A DNA stretch of 44,181 nt. It comes from Candidatus Melainabacteria bacterium GWF2_37_15 (GTDB lineage: Bacteria > Cyanobacteriota > Vampirovibrionia > Gastranaerophilales > UBA9971). The translations under genes and the position numbers were made by a program. Under the pieces are notes generated by a model. It did not search any database. It was not told the DNA's origin and was given only the letters and a program-made list of their open reading frames with translations. Of the stretch, positions 1 through 7,328 are shown one piece after another (position 1 is the first letter of the stretch; each line of letters opens with the position of its first letter). The stretch is taken from positions 1 to 44,181 of the forward strand of contig MFRL01000016.1 of assembly GCA_001784565.1 (NCBI GenBank), read 5' to 3'.

Positions 1-25
1 AGAAAAAATTTTTTCGTGTAGGTAA
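1..25 (+). CDS. Possible 3' end of a small basic ORF (partial)
   Basis: The first 25 bases read in frame as E-K-I-F-S-C-R-stop. This matches the last residues (K-K-I-F-S-Y-R-stop) of the small ORF at 5609-5713. The similarity continues for about 25 nt past both stop codons, through a doubled AAAAAAGTC motif. Only the tail is inside the window, so coding status rests on the second copy. It could instead be a non-coding repeat placed upstream of genes. Confidence 0.3.
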
Positions 26-139
26 AAAAAAGTCCAAAAAAGTCTAAAATATACCTCCCCTCCCCGGCAATAAAAAAACCTGATTTGTCGAATTAAAATA
101 ATAAGATTAAAATAAAGTTATAGGAGGTTTAAGTAAATT

Positions 140-541
140 ATGAAAAAATCAAGTCTGATAGTCATTCTAGCTATTTTTGTTATTCCCCTGGCATTATATT
201 TCTTTTTTAAGATGCCTTCAGGAAATGATTTTGCCGCTGTGAGCGCAACTCCAGGTAAAGCAAAACTCTTACAGTTCACCTCGCCTATGTGTTACGACTG
301 TAATAGGATTGAAAAAGAACTGGCACCTTTAAAAACCGCCGCGGAATATAAAAATACGATAATTTTTGAAAAAATAGATGTCAGTAAAAGAACACCTGCT
401 GTGGATCAGTTAATTACAAAATATAATGTTGATGTTGTTCCTACATTGGTTTTCCTTGATAAAAACGGAAATATGATAAATAGAGAACAGGGTTACATGG
501 CACAGCAACAATTAAGAGAATGCCTCGATAGGATTAAATAA
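140..541 (+). CDS. Membrane-anchored thioredoxin-like protein
   Basis: This is probably a periplasm-facing thiol-disulfide oxidoreductase. Residues 1-25 form a signal anchor (KK, then a hydrophobic run ending near FFFKM) and the rest is a thioredoxin fold. The active site is C-Y-D-C in the string TSPMCYDCNRIEKEL, and the cis-Pro segment is VVPTLVFLDKNG. A good ribosome site (AGGAGG at about 122-127) precedes the ATG. Its stop overlaps the start of the CcdA gene (TAATG), so the two are co-translated; CcdA-type proteins supply electrons to such thioredoxins. The exact client (cytochrome c maturation or general disulfide reduction) cannot be told from this window. Confidence 0.85.
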   Translation: MKKSSLIVILAIFVIPLALYFFFKMPSGNDFAAVSATPGKAKLLQFTSPMCYDCNRIEKELAPLKTAAEYKNTIIFEKIDVSKRTPAVDQLITKYNVDVVPTLVFLDKNGNMINREQGYMAQQQLRECLDRIK

Positions 542-1224
542 TGGATTTAAACAATATTAATCAATTTTCAGTCTGGATTTTTCCGGCAGTATTTGCAGGA
601 GGGATTATAAGCTCGATTTCACCATGCACGTTAGGGATTTTGCCCATAATAGTAGGCTATATAGGCGGGTATGCTGAAAATACTACTAAAAAAACAGTTA
701 TACAATTGATTTTTTTCATTATGGGTTTATCAATTGTACTCACTGTCCTTGGGATAGTAGCAGCTTTTACCGGACAGGCCCTCGGGTTCCATACAAATCC
801 TTTTTTGGGAATAGCGTTGGCGTCAGTGATTTTGGTTATGGGGTTAACTTTGCTTGAAGTAATTGAAATCCCCATGCCGGTTATAATAAGCCAGATGCCC
901 AAAAATAAAAATAATAATCTTGTTTTATACCCAATTATGCTGGGTGGGGCGTTTGCGCTGGCATCCACGCCATGTGCAACCCCAATACTGGCAGGAATTA
1001 TGGCTTATGCCTCTTTGAAGGCTAACCTTATGCAGGGAGCATTGATGCTTTTCTTTTATGCGCTTGGACAAAGCGTAATAATTCTGTTTGTAGGGCTATT
1101 TGCTTCTTTTTTCAAGAAATTATCCGTAATCAGAAGCTATTCACATTTGGTAAATAAATTTAGCGGAGTAATTTTAATAATTGCCTCCGTTTTCTTATAC
1201 TTAAAAATATTTGAACTTATATAG
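541..1224 (+). CDS. ccdA: CcdA/DsbD-like thiol-disulfide transmembrane protein
   Basis: This 227-aa integral membrane protein has about six hydrophobic helices and two Pro-Cys motifs typical of CcdA: SISPCTLGILP near residues 26-36 and ASTPCATPIL near 141-150. The family carries reducing equivalents from cytoplasmic thioredoxin across the inner membrane to a periplasmic thioredoxin. The partner is very likely the anchored thioredoxin whose stop codon it overlaps by one base. Length is normal for CcdA (about 220-240 aa). An inverted repeat follows the stop codon. Confidence 0.9.
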   Translation: MDLNNINQFSVWIFPAVFAGGIISSISPCTLGILPIIVGYIGGYAENTTKKTVIQLIFFIMGLSIVLTVLGIVAAFTGQALGFHTNPFLGIALASVILVMGLTLLEVIEIPMPVIISQMPKNKNNNLVLYPIMLGGAFALASTPCATPILAGIMAYASLKANLMQGALMLFFYALGQSVIILFVGLFASFFKKLSVIRSYSHLVNKFSGVILIIASVFLYLKIFELI

Positions 1225-1225
1225 C

Positions 1226-1260
1226 TTTAAGAGGGATAAACGTAGTTTACCCCTCTTAAA
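1226..1260. terminator. Convergent intergenic hairpin between ccdA and rpsU
   Basis: A 16-nt arm (1226-1241) pairs with 1245-1260 across a 3-nt loop, with one A/C mismatch. It lies between two convergent genes, 1 nt after the ccdA stop and 21 nt before the rpsU stop, and probably ends transcription in one or both directions. Neither strand has a long U tract after the stem, so intrinsic termination is plausible but not certain. Confidence 0.5.
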
Positions 1261-1281
1261 AAATCAAATTTATATAGTATA

Positions 1282-1455
1282 TTAAGTGCGACGTTTACGT
1301 GCTGCTTCAGACTTGCGTCTTCTTTTTACGCTAGGCTTCTCGTATCTTTCTCTTTTTTTGATTTCAGATAAGATACCAGCTTTTTGTATTTTCTTTTTGA
1401 AACGCTTAAGCGCGCTTTCTATACTTTCGTTTTGTCCTATTTCGATTTCAGCCAA
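1282..1455 (-). CDS. rpsU: 30S ribosomal protein S21
   Basis: This 57-codon gene encodes the small-subunit protein bS21. The translation starts [19 protein letters not shown] and continues with the typical basic middle ([20 protein letters not shown]) and Arg/Lys-rich tail ending RKRRT. Length matches the family (about 58-70 aa). The start is TTG at 1453-1455, chosen because a strong AGGAGG lies about 10 nt upstream and no in-frame ATG gives the conserved N-terminus. The gene is transcribed toward ccdA and divergently from the Ala-rich gene. Confidence 0.93.
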   Translation of the reverse strand: MAEIEIGQNESIESALKRFKKKIQKAGILSEIKKRERYEKPSVKRRRKSEAARKRRT

Positions 1456-1761
1456 CTATTCCTAACCTCCTTTCAACTGAGGTTTATACTTAAACATAAT
1501 AAAGTATCTTATATGTTATCATGGGAAACTATTAAATACAACTTGCTGGTTAAAAGTCTTGTTAGATGCCTACTTACGGGCATTTTTTGTTGCAATAAAG
1601 GTCTTTGAAATGTTAAGACATCATTAATATTGCGTTTTTCGGCAAAAAGTATAGCAATTGTATATTGGTTTATGTTTTTAAAATAATATAAATCCAAAGT
1701 TCCAAAAGTTCCAAAATTTAAATCTTATTTAGTTTTTAGTTATTAAAAAGGAGATTCCCCT
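1456..1761. other. Divergent intergenic region with a terminator-like hairpin
   Basis: This 306-bp gap separates rpsU (minus) from the Ala-rich gene (plus) and must hold both promoters. On the plus strand ATGCC (1566-1570) pairs with GGCAT (1579-1583) and is followed by T residues (1583-1588), which resembles a weak terminator although no plus-strand gene precedes it. It might end a short untranslated RNA. AAGGAG at about 1749-1754 is the ribosome site of the gene at 1762. I see no convincing protein gene here. Confidence 0.4.
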
Positions 1762-2628
1762 ATGCAAATGCAAATGGTTAAATTACAGACAGCAAATCAA
1801 ATGGGCGCAATCGGTTCCAACATTAACACAGCACAACAAGCCCCAGCACAAACTACAGCAGCAGCAGACAAAAGTATTTTCGCCCAGGATGCAAACGCAA
1901 ACGCAGCAACTCCAGCAGACCCTAACGCTCAAGGACAAGCATTAGCTAACGGACAACCATTACCTCCAGGAGCAGACCAAGGTCAGGCAATGCAAGCAAT
2001 GGCACAGGCCATTCAGGGATTAGTTCAATTAATAACAACATTAGTACAAAACCTTATCGGGCAGGGTGAAGACCCAGCAGCAGCAGCTAACCAGGCAGAA
2101 GGCGCAGCAGCAGCAGGTGAAGCAGGTGGTGAAGAAGGCGCTAAAGCAGCACAACAAGCAGCTGGCGACGCAGCACAAAAAGAAGAAGAAGCTGGTGCAG
2201 CACAAAAATCAGACGAAGGCGGCAAAGCTGAACAAAAATCAGAAGAAGGCGGAAAAGCTGAAAAATCAGAAAAAGGTGGCGAAGCAAAACAAGCTGGTAA
2301 ATCAGAAAAAGCCGGAGAAAAAGGCAAAGCAGAACAGGCAATGGACGACGCAGCAGAAGCAGCTGAAGACCCAGAAGCAGGCGACGACATTAAATCACAA
2401 GCACTCGAAATTATCCAACAAGTTCTTCAGTTATTAGCACAACTACTCGGAGTAGATAGCGAAGAAGCAGCTAACAAAACAGAAGATAAAGTAGATGATA
2501 AAAAAGCAGACAAAAAAGAAGATAAAGCAACCGCTAAAAAAGGACAAGAAGATACATCAATAGACAAACTAGCAGACGACGCAAAAAAATTAAAAGGAGC
2601 AACAGATACAGAAAAAGAAGCAGCATAA
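1762..2628 (+). CDS. Low-complexity Ala/Glu/Lys/Gln-rich protein, function unknown
   Basis: I do not recognise this 288-aa protein. Residues 1-70 are Gln/Ala-rich. A hydrophobic or amphipathic segment lies near 75-96 (AMAQAIQGLVQLITTLVQN). Residues 105-205 are highly charged with imperfect repeats of KSEEGGKAE type. A second amphipathic helix is near 212-232 (ALEIIQQVLQLLAQLLGV) and the tail is Lys/Asp/Glu-rich. There is no clear signal peptide. Ala is nearly always GCA, and Asn, Asp and Ile often use AAC, GAC and ATC, unlike the neighbouring genes, which suggests high expression. AAGGAG precedes the ATG and a strong terminator follows. It could be a surface, storage or secreted structural protein; nothing in the sequence decides. 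Confidence 0.75.
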   Translation: MQMQMVKLQTANQMGAIGSNINTAQQAPAQTTAAADKSIFAQDANANAATPADPNAQGQALANGQPLPPGADQGQAMQAMAQAIQGLVQLITTLVQNLIGQGEDPAAAANQAEGAAAAGEAGGEEGAKAAQQAAGDAAQKEEEAGAAQKSDEGGKAEQKSEEGGKAEKSEKGGEAKQAGKSEKAGEKGKAEQAMDDAAEAAEDPEAGDDIKSQALEIIQQVLQLLAQLLGVDSEEAANKTEDKVDDKKADKKEDKATAKKGQEDTSIDKLADDAKKLKGATDTEKEAA

Positions 2629-2651
2629 TCAACTACCGCATACACAAAAAG

Positions 2652-2677
2652 GCTATCCCAAAAGGATAGCTTTTTTT
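2652..2677 (+). terminator. Rho-independent terminator after the Ala-rich gene
   Basis: GCTATCC (2652-2658) pairs perfectly with GGATAGC (2664-2670) across a CAAAA loop and is followed by seven T residues. It ends transcription of the gene at 1762-2628 and overlaps the last codon of the convergent mqnE. Confidence 0.9.
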
Positions 2678-3728
2678 ATGAAACAACGTTATAAACAGTA
2701 TCACGTTCAAAGGGAATCTTGCCTGCTCGTGTTATTAGATGTTCGATCTCCTCTTTCATCAGTGCATCAGGGTCTTTTGAGCCGGCAAAACGTGTAATTT
2801 TTTCTTCCATTACAGTTCCGTCCAGGTCATCTACGCCAAAACTCAGACTTATTTGTGCCAGTTTAGTGCCTGTTTGTATACGGAATGCTTTAATATGAGG
2901 GACGTTATCCAGCATGAGGCGTGCTATTGCAAATTCTTTAAGGATTTCTACGCCTGTTGGCTTATTTTTTGAAGATACTTCAGTATTTTCATAATGACAG
3001 AATAGCGGAATAAACGACATGAATCCTTTTGTCTTATTCTGCAAGTCCCTTACTGCAAGCATATGGTCGATTTTGTCCTTGGGTGTTTCGCCTATGCCGG
3101 TCAGCATCGTTACATTGCTTTTTAAGCCGAGTTTATGCGCAATTTCCATTATTTTCAGCCATCTTTTACCGGAAATTTTCTCAGGACAGACTTTTTGCCT
3201 TATATTTTCCGCAAAAATCTCTGCGCCGCCGCCGGGTAATGATCCCAGCCCGCTTGAAATCAATTCTTTTAGGACTTCTTCGGCGCTTATATTTTCAAGT
3301 TTCGCCAGGTAATCAATTTCCACGGCTGTGAATGCCTGTATATGGGTATTTGGAAGGATTCTTCTGCTTGCTTCAAGCAATTTTTTGTAAAAGTCCAGGT
3401 TACAGTCTGGATTTAAGGCGGAAACAATATGGATTTCCTTGACATTTTTGTTAATTTTATTGAGATACTCAACAGCCTTATCTATATGGTAAATGAACGC
3501 CCCGTCCTGCCCCTCTTTGCGTCTGTAGGCGCAGAATTTGCACGTGCCTTCGCAGATATTTGTGACGTTAAAATGGTGGTTATTTATCCAGTACACGTTT
3601 TTACTCGGGTTTTTATAGCTGGCAAGCTGGCCAAGAGTCAATAAATCATTGGATTTATACAGCTCGAGTCCGTTTTCCCTGGTTAATCTTTCATTATTGT
3701 AGATTTTTTCTTTTATATTAGTGATCAT
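2676..3728 (-). CDS. mqnE: Aminofutalosine synthase (radical SAM)
   Basis: MqnE-type enzymes use SAM and a 4Fe-4S cluster to make aminofutalosine in the futalosine pathway to menaquinone. The cluster motif is C-x3-C-x2-C in [14 protein letters not shown] (near residues 58-71). Family landmarks [37 protein letters not shown] and [11 protein letters not shown] favour MqnE over its paralogue MqnC, which has an AFSPPE-type segment at the first of these positions. The length of 350 aa is normal. The start codon overlaps the lepA stop (ATGA), so it is translated after lepA. No other mqn gene lies in the window, so the pathway must be completed elsewhere. Confidence 0.85.
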   Translation of the reverse strand: MITNIKEKIYNNERLTRENGLELYKSNDLLTLGQLASYKNPSKNVYWINNHHFNVTNICEGTCKFCAYRRKEGQDGAFIYHIDKAVEYLNKINKNVKEIHIVSALNPDCNLDFYKKLLEASRRILPNTHIQAFTAVEIDYLAKLENISAEEVLKELISSGLGSLPGGGAEIFAENIRQKVCPEKISGKRWLKIMEIAHKLGLKSNVTMLTGIGETPKDKIDHMLAVRDLQNKTKGFMSFIPLFCHYENTEVSSKNKPTGVEILKEFAIARLMLDNVPHIKAFRIQTGTKLAQISLSFGVDDLDGTVMEEKITRFAGSKDPDALMKEEIEHLITRAGKIPFERDTVYNVVS

Positions 3729-5518
3729 TCTTCCAAACTTAATACTGCCATGAACGCTTCCTGCGGGACTTCTACTTTTCCTACCGACTTCATGCGCTTT
3801 TTACCGGCTTTTTGTTTTTCCAGCAGCTTTCTTTTCCTTGAGATATCGCCCCCGTAGCACTTATCAAGAACATTTTTTCGCATTGCTTTTACATTTGTCC
3901 TTGCTATAATACGCCCTCCAATAGCTGCCTGTATGGGAACCTCGAACATCTGCCGGGGAATTATTTCCTTGAGCTTGCTCGCAAGCTTTTGCCCGATAGA
4001 AAAAGAGTTATCCCTGTGGACTATTATGCTTAACGCATCCACGACGTCGTTGGCAAGGAATATATCAAGTTTCACAAGGTCAGAACGCTTGTATTCGCTG
4101 AATTCATAGTCCATGCTTGCATAGCCTTTTGAGCGGGATTTTAGCTGGTCATAAAAATCTGTTATCAGCTCGTTGAGCGGGATCTCATATTCAAGGTCAA
4201 CTCTTTTGTCGTCAATGTACTTCATATTCTTGAAGATGCCCCTTTTGTTCTGGGAAAGCTCCATCAGGGTACCTACATAATCGTTCGGAGTAATAATATT
4301 TACCCGCACGTAGGGTTCTTCAATATAATCAAGATATTGTGGCGCAGGAAGATTTGCCGGGTTGTCAACGTTAATGACCTCCCCGTCTGTTTTTGCGACG
4401 TGGTAAACAACGCTGGGCGCTGTTGTAACAAGGGATAAATCGTACTCCCTTTCCAGTCTTTCCTGTGCAATTTCCATATGAAGAAGGCCGAGGAACCCGC
4501 ATCGGAACCCAAAACCAAGAGCTGATGATGTTTCTGGCTCAAACACTATGCTTGAATCGTTGAGTTTAAGCTTTTCCAGAGCATCTTTAAGTTCGTGGTA
4601 CTGGTCATTATCAACCGGGTACATACCGCAAAATACCATTGGTACGGCTTTTTTATAGCCAGGCAGGGATTCTTTAGCCGGGTTTTCGACCAGCGTAATG
4701 GTGTCACCTACGAACTGGCATACTTCTTTTATGGATGCTGCAAGGTAACCTACCTCGCCGGTTTTTATTTTCTTGATCGGAGTTCTAAATGGCCGCATAT
4801 AGCCAAGTTCTGTAGCATCGTAGTCCTTTTTATTGGCCATGAATCTTATGCGGTCACCGTTTTTTACGTTTCCGTCCATTACCTTAAAATAAACAATTGT
4901 GCCAAGGTATGGGTCATAATAACTATCAAACACAAGGGCTCTGAGTGGTTTATCTGTTGTATCTTCGGGCGGGGGAACGTATTTAACAACTGCTTCTAAA
5001 ACTTCCTCAATGCCTATACCGGACTTTGCACTGGCTAGCACGGCATTTGAGGCGTCAAGCCCGAGAATTTCTTCTATTTCGTGTCTTACCCTTTCGGGGT
5101 CTGCGCTTGGCAGGTCAATTTTATTAATAACAGGGATGATTTCCAGGTTTTGTTCAATTGCAAGATAAACGTTTGCCATTGTTTGTGCTTCCACACCCTG
5201 AGTTGCGTCAACCACAAGCAGCGCACCTTCACAGGCGGCGAGGCTTCGTGATACTTCATAGCTAAAATCCACGTGTCCCGGCGTGTCTATAAGGTTAAGC
5301 ACGTATTCATTCCCGTCTTGGGCCTTATAGTTCATCCTTGCGGCCTGGAGTTTTATTGTAATGCCTCTTTCTCTTTCAATATCCATTGTATCGAGAAGCT
5401 GGGCCTGCATTTCTCTTTCCGATATTGTGCCGGTTCTTTCCAGCAGGCGGTCTGCCAGTGTAGATTTGCCGTGATCTATGTGGGCTATTATACAGAAGTT
5501 TCTTATATGTTTAATCAT
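3725..5518 (-). CDS. lepA: Elongation factor 4 (LepA GTPase)
   Basis: This is a ribosome-associated translational GTPase acting on stalled or mistranslocated ribosomes. GTPase motifs appear in order: [23 protein letters not shown] and NKID. The LepA-specific C-terminal domain follows, ending with [25 protein letters not shown] chose the ATG at 5516-5518 ([15 protein letters not shown]), giving 597 aa, the usual LepA length. The frame stays open to 5563, but those extra 15 residues are not family-like. TATACT lies exactly 6 nt before this ATG and no Shine-Dalgarno sequence is visible, so the mRNA may be leaderless. mqnE follows with a 4-nt overlap. Confidence 0.95.
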   Translation of the reverse strand: MIKHIRNFCIIAHIDHGKSTLADRLLERTGTISEREMQAQLLDTMDIERERGITIKLQAARMNYKAQDGNEYVLNLIDTPGHVDFSYEVSRSLAACEGALLVVDATQGVEAQTMANVYLAIEQNLEIIPVINKIDLPSADPERVRHEIEEILGLDASNAVLASAKSGIGIEEVLEAVVKYVPPPEDTTDKPLRALVFDSYYDPYLGTIVYFKVMDGNVKNGDRIRFMANKKDYDATELGYMRPFRTPIKKIKTGEVGYLAASIKEVCQFVGDTITLVENPAKESLPGYKKAVPMVFCGMYPVDNDQYHELKDALEKLKLNDSSIVFEPETSSALGFGFRCGFLGLLHMEIAQERLEREYDLSLVTTAPSVVYHVAKTDGEVINVDNPANLPAPQYLDYIEEPYVRVNIITPNDYVGTLMELSQNKRGIFKNMKYIDDKRVDLEYEIPLNELITDFYDQLKSRSKGYASMDYEFSEYKRSDLVKLDIFLANDVVDALSIIVHRDNSFSIGQKLASKLKEIIPRQMFEVPIQAAIGGRIIARTNVKAMRKNVLDKCYGGDISRKRKLLEKQKAGKKRMKSVGKVEVPQEAFMAVLSLEE

Positions 5519-5524
5519 AGTTAC

Positions 5525-5530
5525 AGTATA
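5525..5530 (-). promoter_or_regulatory. Candidate lepA -10 box (leaderless type)
   Basis: TATACT on the minus strand is separated from the chosen lepA ATG by 6 nt, which would put the transcript start on or next to the A of the ATG. The -35 region is weak. The same 6-nt spacing occurs at 31834-31845 and 35736-35747. Confidence 0.45.
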
Positions 5531-5608
5531 TTCAGAACAAAAATTTTTTACCAGAAAAAGCATTTTTAAGATAAAGTAAACATTTTTTAGACTTTTTTGG
5601 ACTTTTTT

Positions 5609-5713
5609 TTACCTATATGAAAAAATTTTTTTACCAGTATTGGACTTTTTTTGCTCCATTTCCAGTCTTTCAATTCTTTTCCTGTTCAACATTTGATTCA
5701 AGCTCATTGCCAT
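5609..5713 (-). CDS. Possible 34-aa basic protein upstream of lepA
   Basis: This short ORF reads MAMSLNQMLNRKRIERLEME, then QKKSNTGKKIFSYR. It is Lys/Arg-rich and probably helical, with no known family recognised. A GAAGGGA ribosome site lies just before the ATG, and a TATAAT box (revcomp at about 5764-5769) lies further upstream. Support comes from a second copy of its 3' end and following sequence at the start of the window, with A/G transitions between the copies. It lies directly upstream of lepA in the same direction. It could also be a chance ORF in a repeated leader. Confidence 0.4.
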   Translation of the reverse strand: MAMSLNQMLNRKRIERLEMEQKKSNTGKKIFSYR

Positions 5714-5956
5714 ATTTCCCTTCAGCCCTTCTATGGTGTGTAATTAAGTAAAGATATAAATATATTATAACATATATATCCATGTATTTCATTAAGGTTT
5801 AATATAAATATGGATTATATGCCTGCCCCTACAATAATAAGGTGCATTTATGCACTCTACAGTTTCTACAGTGTCCCTTTACTCATATATTTGTATGATT
5901 TATAAGAAATTTTATTAATTTATTAAAGTTTCGGAAAAACCTGCCGAATATATTAA

Positions 5957-5980
5957 TTAGTAAGGCCATTTTAAGACCAT
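5957..5980 (-). CDS. Possible 7-codon peptide (MVLKWPY)
   Basis: In the first repeat copy an AGGAGG lies 7 nt before ATG and opens M-V-L-K-W-P-Y-stop. The two later copies keep these seven codons but continue to 18 codons. The coding claim is weak because all copies lie in duplicated DNA. Confidence 0.15.
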   Translation of the reverse strand: MVLKWPY

Positions 5981-6007
5981 ACTAAAACCTCCTCCCCGAG
6001 TCTAGTT

Positions 6008-6033
6008 GCCGCTCCACAAGGCGGCTTTTTTTT
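6008..6033 (+). terminator. Terminator in repeat copy 1
   Basis: GCCGC (6008-6012) pairs with GCGGC (6021-6025) across an 8-nt loop, followed by eight T residues. No gene lies just upstream on the plus strand, so the transcript it ends is unknown. Confidence 0.65.
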
Positions 6034-6043
6034 GTGTAAAATC

Positions 6044-6196
6044 GTCATTCTGAGGGCTAAGCCCGAAGAATCTATCCAGCGTGGCTTATAAACTGTGGGC
6101 TTTCAGCCCACTTATATAGATTCTCACGTCGGGCAAAAAACAATTAATTATCTTAAATCTTTAGATAATTAATTGTTTTGCCCTCCTCAGAATGAC
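6044..6196. mobile_element. MITE-like nested palindrome, copy 1
   Basis: The ends are inverted (GTCATTCTGAGG at left, CCTCCTCAGAATGAC at right). Inside are further perfect or near-perfect hairpins: GGGCT/AGCCC, AGAATCTAT/ATAGATTCT, GTGGGCT/AGCCCAC and a long AT-rich AACAATTAATTATC/GATAATTAATTGTT. There is no ORF. This build fits a non-autonomous miniature element or a REP/BIME-type repeat. No clear target duplication was seen. The TCTATCCAGCGTGGCTTATA part recurs, inverted, near 16018-16041. Confidence 0.7.
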
Positions 6197-6285
6197 AATT
6201 TGGGGTAGGGTTGTGCTACAAAGTGATTGATTTAACAATTTGTTTTAATATTTCTTAATAATTAGGAAAAAATATATAATTTTTC

Positions 6286-6342
6286 CTAAAGTTTGATGAA
6301 AAATTTCCGAATACTAATAATGTAAGGCCATTTTAAGACCAT
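6286..6342 (-). CDS. Possible 18-aa peptide in repeat copy 2
   Basis: AGGAGG stands 7 nt before ATG, followed by MVLKWPYIISIRKFFIKL and a stop. The copy at 6648-6704 is identical because of the tandem duplication. The spacing to the ribosome site is ideal, but there is no independent evidence of translation. Confidence 0.2.
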   Translation of the reverse strand: MVLKWPYIISIRKFFIKL

Positions 6343-6369
6343 ACCAAAACCTCCTCCCCGAGTCTAGTT

Positions 6370-6395
6370 GCCGCTCCACAAGGCGGCTTTTTTTT
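6370..6395 (+). terminator. Terminator in repeat copy 2
   Basis: This is the same GCCGC/GCGGC stem and T run as at 6008-6033, shifted by exactly 362 bp. Confidence 0.65.
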
Positions 6396-6405
6396 GTGTA
6401 AAATC

Positions 6406-6558
6406 GTCATTCTGAGGGCTAAGCCCGAAGAATCTATCCAGCGTGGCTTATAAACTGTGGGCTTTCAGCCCACTTATATAGATTCTCACGTCGGGCAAAA
6501 AACAATTAATTATCTTAAATCTTTAGATAATTAATTGTTTTGCCCTCCTCAGAATGAC
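6406..6558. mobile_element. MITE-like nested palindrome, copy 2
   Basis: The second copy of the 153-bp element at 6044-6196 matches it by eye. It was duplicated with the surrounding 362-bp unit rather than by independent insertion, because the flanks are duplicated too. Confidence 0.7.
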
Positions 6559-6647
6559 AATTTGGGGTAGGGTTGTGCTACAAAGTGATTGATTTAACAA
6601 TTTGTTTTAATATTTCTTAATAATTAGGAAAAAATATATAATTTTTC

Positions 6648-6704
6648 CTAAAGTTTGATGAAAAATTTCCGAATACTAATAATGTAAGGCCATTTTAAGA
6701 CCAT
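6648..6704 (-). CDS. Possible 18-aa peptide in repeat copy 3
   Basis: The sequence and ribosome site match those at 6286-6342. It would be divergent from the DUF151 gene, whose start lies 84 bp away. Confidence 0.2.
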   Translation of the reverse strand: MVLKWPYIISIRKFFIKL

Positions 6705-6731
6705 ACCAAAACCTCCTCCCCGAGTCTAGTT

Positions 6732-6757
6732 GCCGCTCCACAAGGCGGCTTTTTTTT
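6732..6757 (+). terminator. Terminator in repeat copy 3, just upstream of the DUF151 gene
   Basis: A GCCGC/GCGGC stem with eight T residues ends 30 nt before the DUF151 start codon. It would insulate that gene from upstream transcription or act as an attenuator. A -10 box downstream of it (6778-6783) favours insulation. Confidence 0.65.
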
Positions 6758-6777
6758 ATCAGTAATTTGTGTGAAAA

Positions 6778-6783
6778 TATAAT
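6778..6783 (+). promoter_or_regulatory. Candidate -10 box of the DUF151 gene
   Basis: A perfect TATAAT lies 4 nt before the chosen ATG at 6788 and just after the terminator of repeat copy 3. No Shine-Dalgarno sequence precedes the start. A leaderless or nearly leaderless mRNA would follow. Confidence 0.45.
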
Positions 6784-6787
6784 TAAT

Positions 6788-7321
6788 ATGATTGAAATGT
6801 TTATAATGGGAATAGCTATAGATACGAGATCTGGGTCTCCTATAATCATCTTAAATGACCAGGAGAATAGAAAGGCGCTGCCTATATGGATTGGCCAGGC
6901 AGAGGCAAGCGCTATAATAAAGATTCTTGAAAATATTGAAACTCCTCGACCAATGACACATGACCTTATTAATAGTATTTTGGATACTGTGTCTTGCAAA
7001 ATTAAAAAGATTGAAATAAATGATCTCAATGAGAATACCTATTATGCAACAATATTTTTAACTGATAAAAATGGCAAGGATTATGAAATTGATTCAAGAC
7101 CGTCTGATGCCATAACGCTGGCTTTAAAAAATCGGGCCCCGATTTTTGTAACGCCAAATGTGGTGATGGATGGCACTATTTCTACGGATATGGAAAGAGA
7201 TCAGCAAGAATCTGAAGATTTCAAAAAATTTTTGAATAATATAAAACCGTCTGACTTTAAAAAACTTATGAAAGAGGATATAAACCTGGACGAACCAGGA
7301 GCGGAAGAAAACGATAATTAA
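6788..7321 (+). CDS. Bifunctional nuclease family protein (DUF151)
   Basis: DUF151 proteins are small alpha/beta proteins, some with reported DNase/RNase activity. Family-like stretches here are MGIAIDTRSGSPIIILND, ALPIWIGQAEASAI and DSRPSDAITLALKNRAPIFV. I chose ATG 6788 (MIEMFIMGIAID), giving 177 aa, because relatives commonly begin with M-I-E-M. A TTG at 6767 and ATGs at 6797 and 6806 are alternatives. The C-terminal 35 residues are acidic and probably flexible. The gene is convergent with tsaD, with 7 bp between stops, and has its own promoter after a terminator. Confidence 0.88.
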   Translation: MIEMFIMGIAIDTRSGSPIIILNDQENRKALPIWIGQAEASAIIKILENIETPRPMTHDLINSILDTVSCKIKKIEINDLNENTYYATIFLTDKNGKDYEIDSRPSDAITLALKNRAPIFVTPNVVMDGTISTDMERDQQESEDFKKFLNNIKPSDFKKLMKEDINLDEPGAEENDN

Positions 7322-7328
7322 AAATTTT

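Larger units (their letters stand above)
5961..6757. repeat. 362-bp tandem repeat, two full copies plus a partial third
   Basis: Copies start at TAAGGCCATTTTAAGACCAT at 5961, 6323 and 6685, exactly 362 bp apart. Units 1 and 2 are almost identical; one difference is ACTAAAAC in copy 1 against ACCAAAAC in copies 2 and 3. Copy 3 stops after the terminator T run at about 6757, before the DUF151 gene. Each unit holds, in order, a CCTCCTCC stretch, a GCCGC/GCGGC terminator, a 153-bp nested palindrome and an AT-rich linker with a TAGGAAAAA/TTTTTCCTA palindrome. Near-identity implies recent duplication or continuing homogenisation. Confidence 0.95.
5714..6787. other. 1.07-kb region without conserved genes
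   Basis: Between the small ORF upstream of lepA and the DUF151 nuclease there is no recognisable protein gene. About 5714-5960 is very AT-rich and probably carries the promoter of the lepA-side transcript. From 5961 it is made of a 362-bp tandem repeat with terminator hairpins and palindromic elements, described separately. The promoter of the DUF151 gene is at the right edge. Confidence 0.7.

Noticed and set aside
1384-1608. Plus-strand ORF of 74 codons opposite rpsU
   Set aside because: It overlaps the certain rpsU gene on the other strand, lacks a ribosome site and has no recognisable family.
2025-2437. Long ORFs on both strands inside the Ala-rich gene
   Set aside because: They are by-products of GCA/GAA/AAA codon repetition in 1762-2628, with low-complexity translations, no ribosome sites and no independent homology pattern.
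2676-3728. Assignment as MqnC (dehypoxanthine futalosine cyclase)
   Set aside because: AFTAVEID and [11 protein letters not shown] fit aminofutalosine synthase better than the MqnC pattern; MqnC remains a minor alternative.
4595-4999. 134-codon ORF opposite lepA and other long opposite-strand ORFs
   Set aside because: They are antisense shadows of strongly conserved genes, with no ribosome sites and no domain pattern.
5961-6757. CRISPR array
   Set aside because: The repeat unit is 362 bp with identical content and no short repeats separated by variable spacers; no cas genes are near.
6685-6787. Riboswitch controlling the DUF151 gene
   Set aside because: A terminator precedes the gene, but a good TATAAT lies after it, no known aptamer pattern is visible and the same unit occurs twice elsewhere without a gene downstream.
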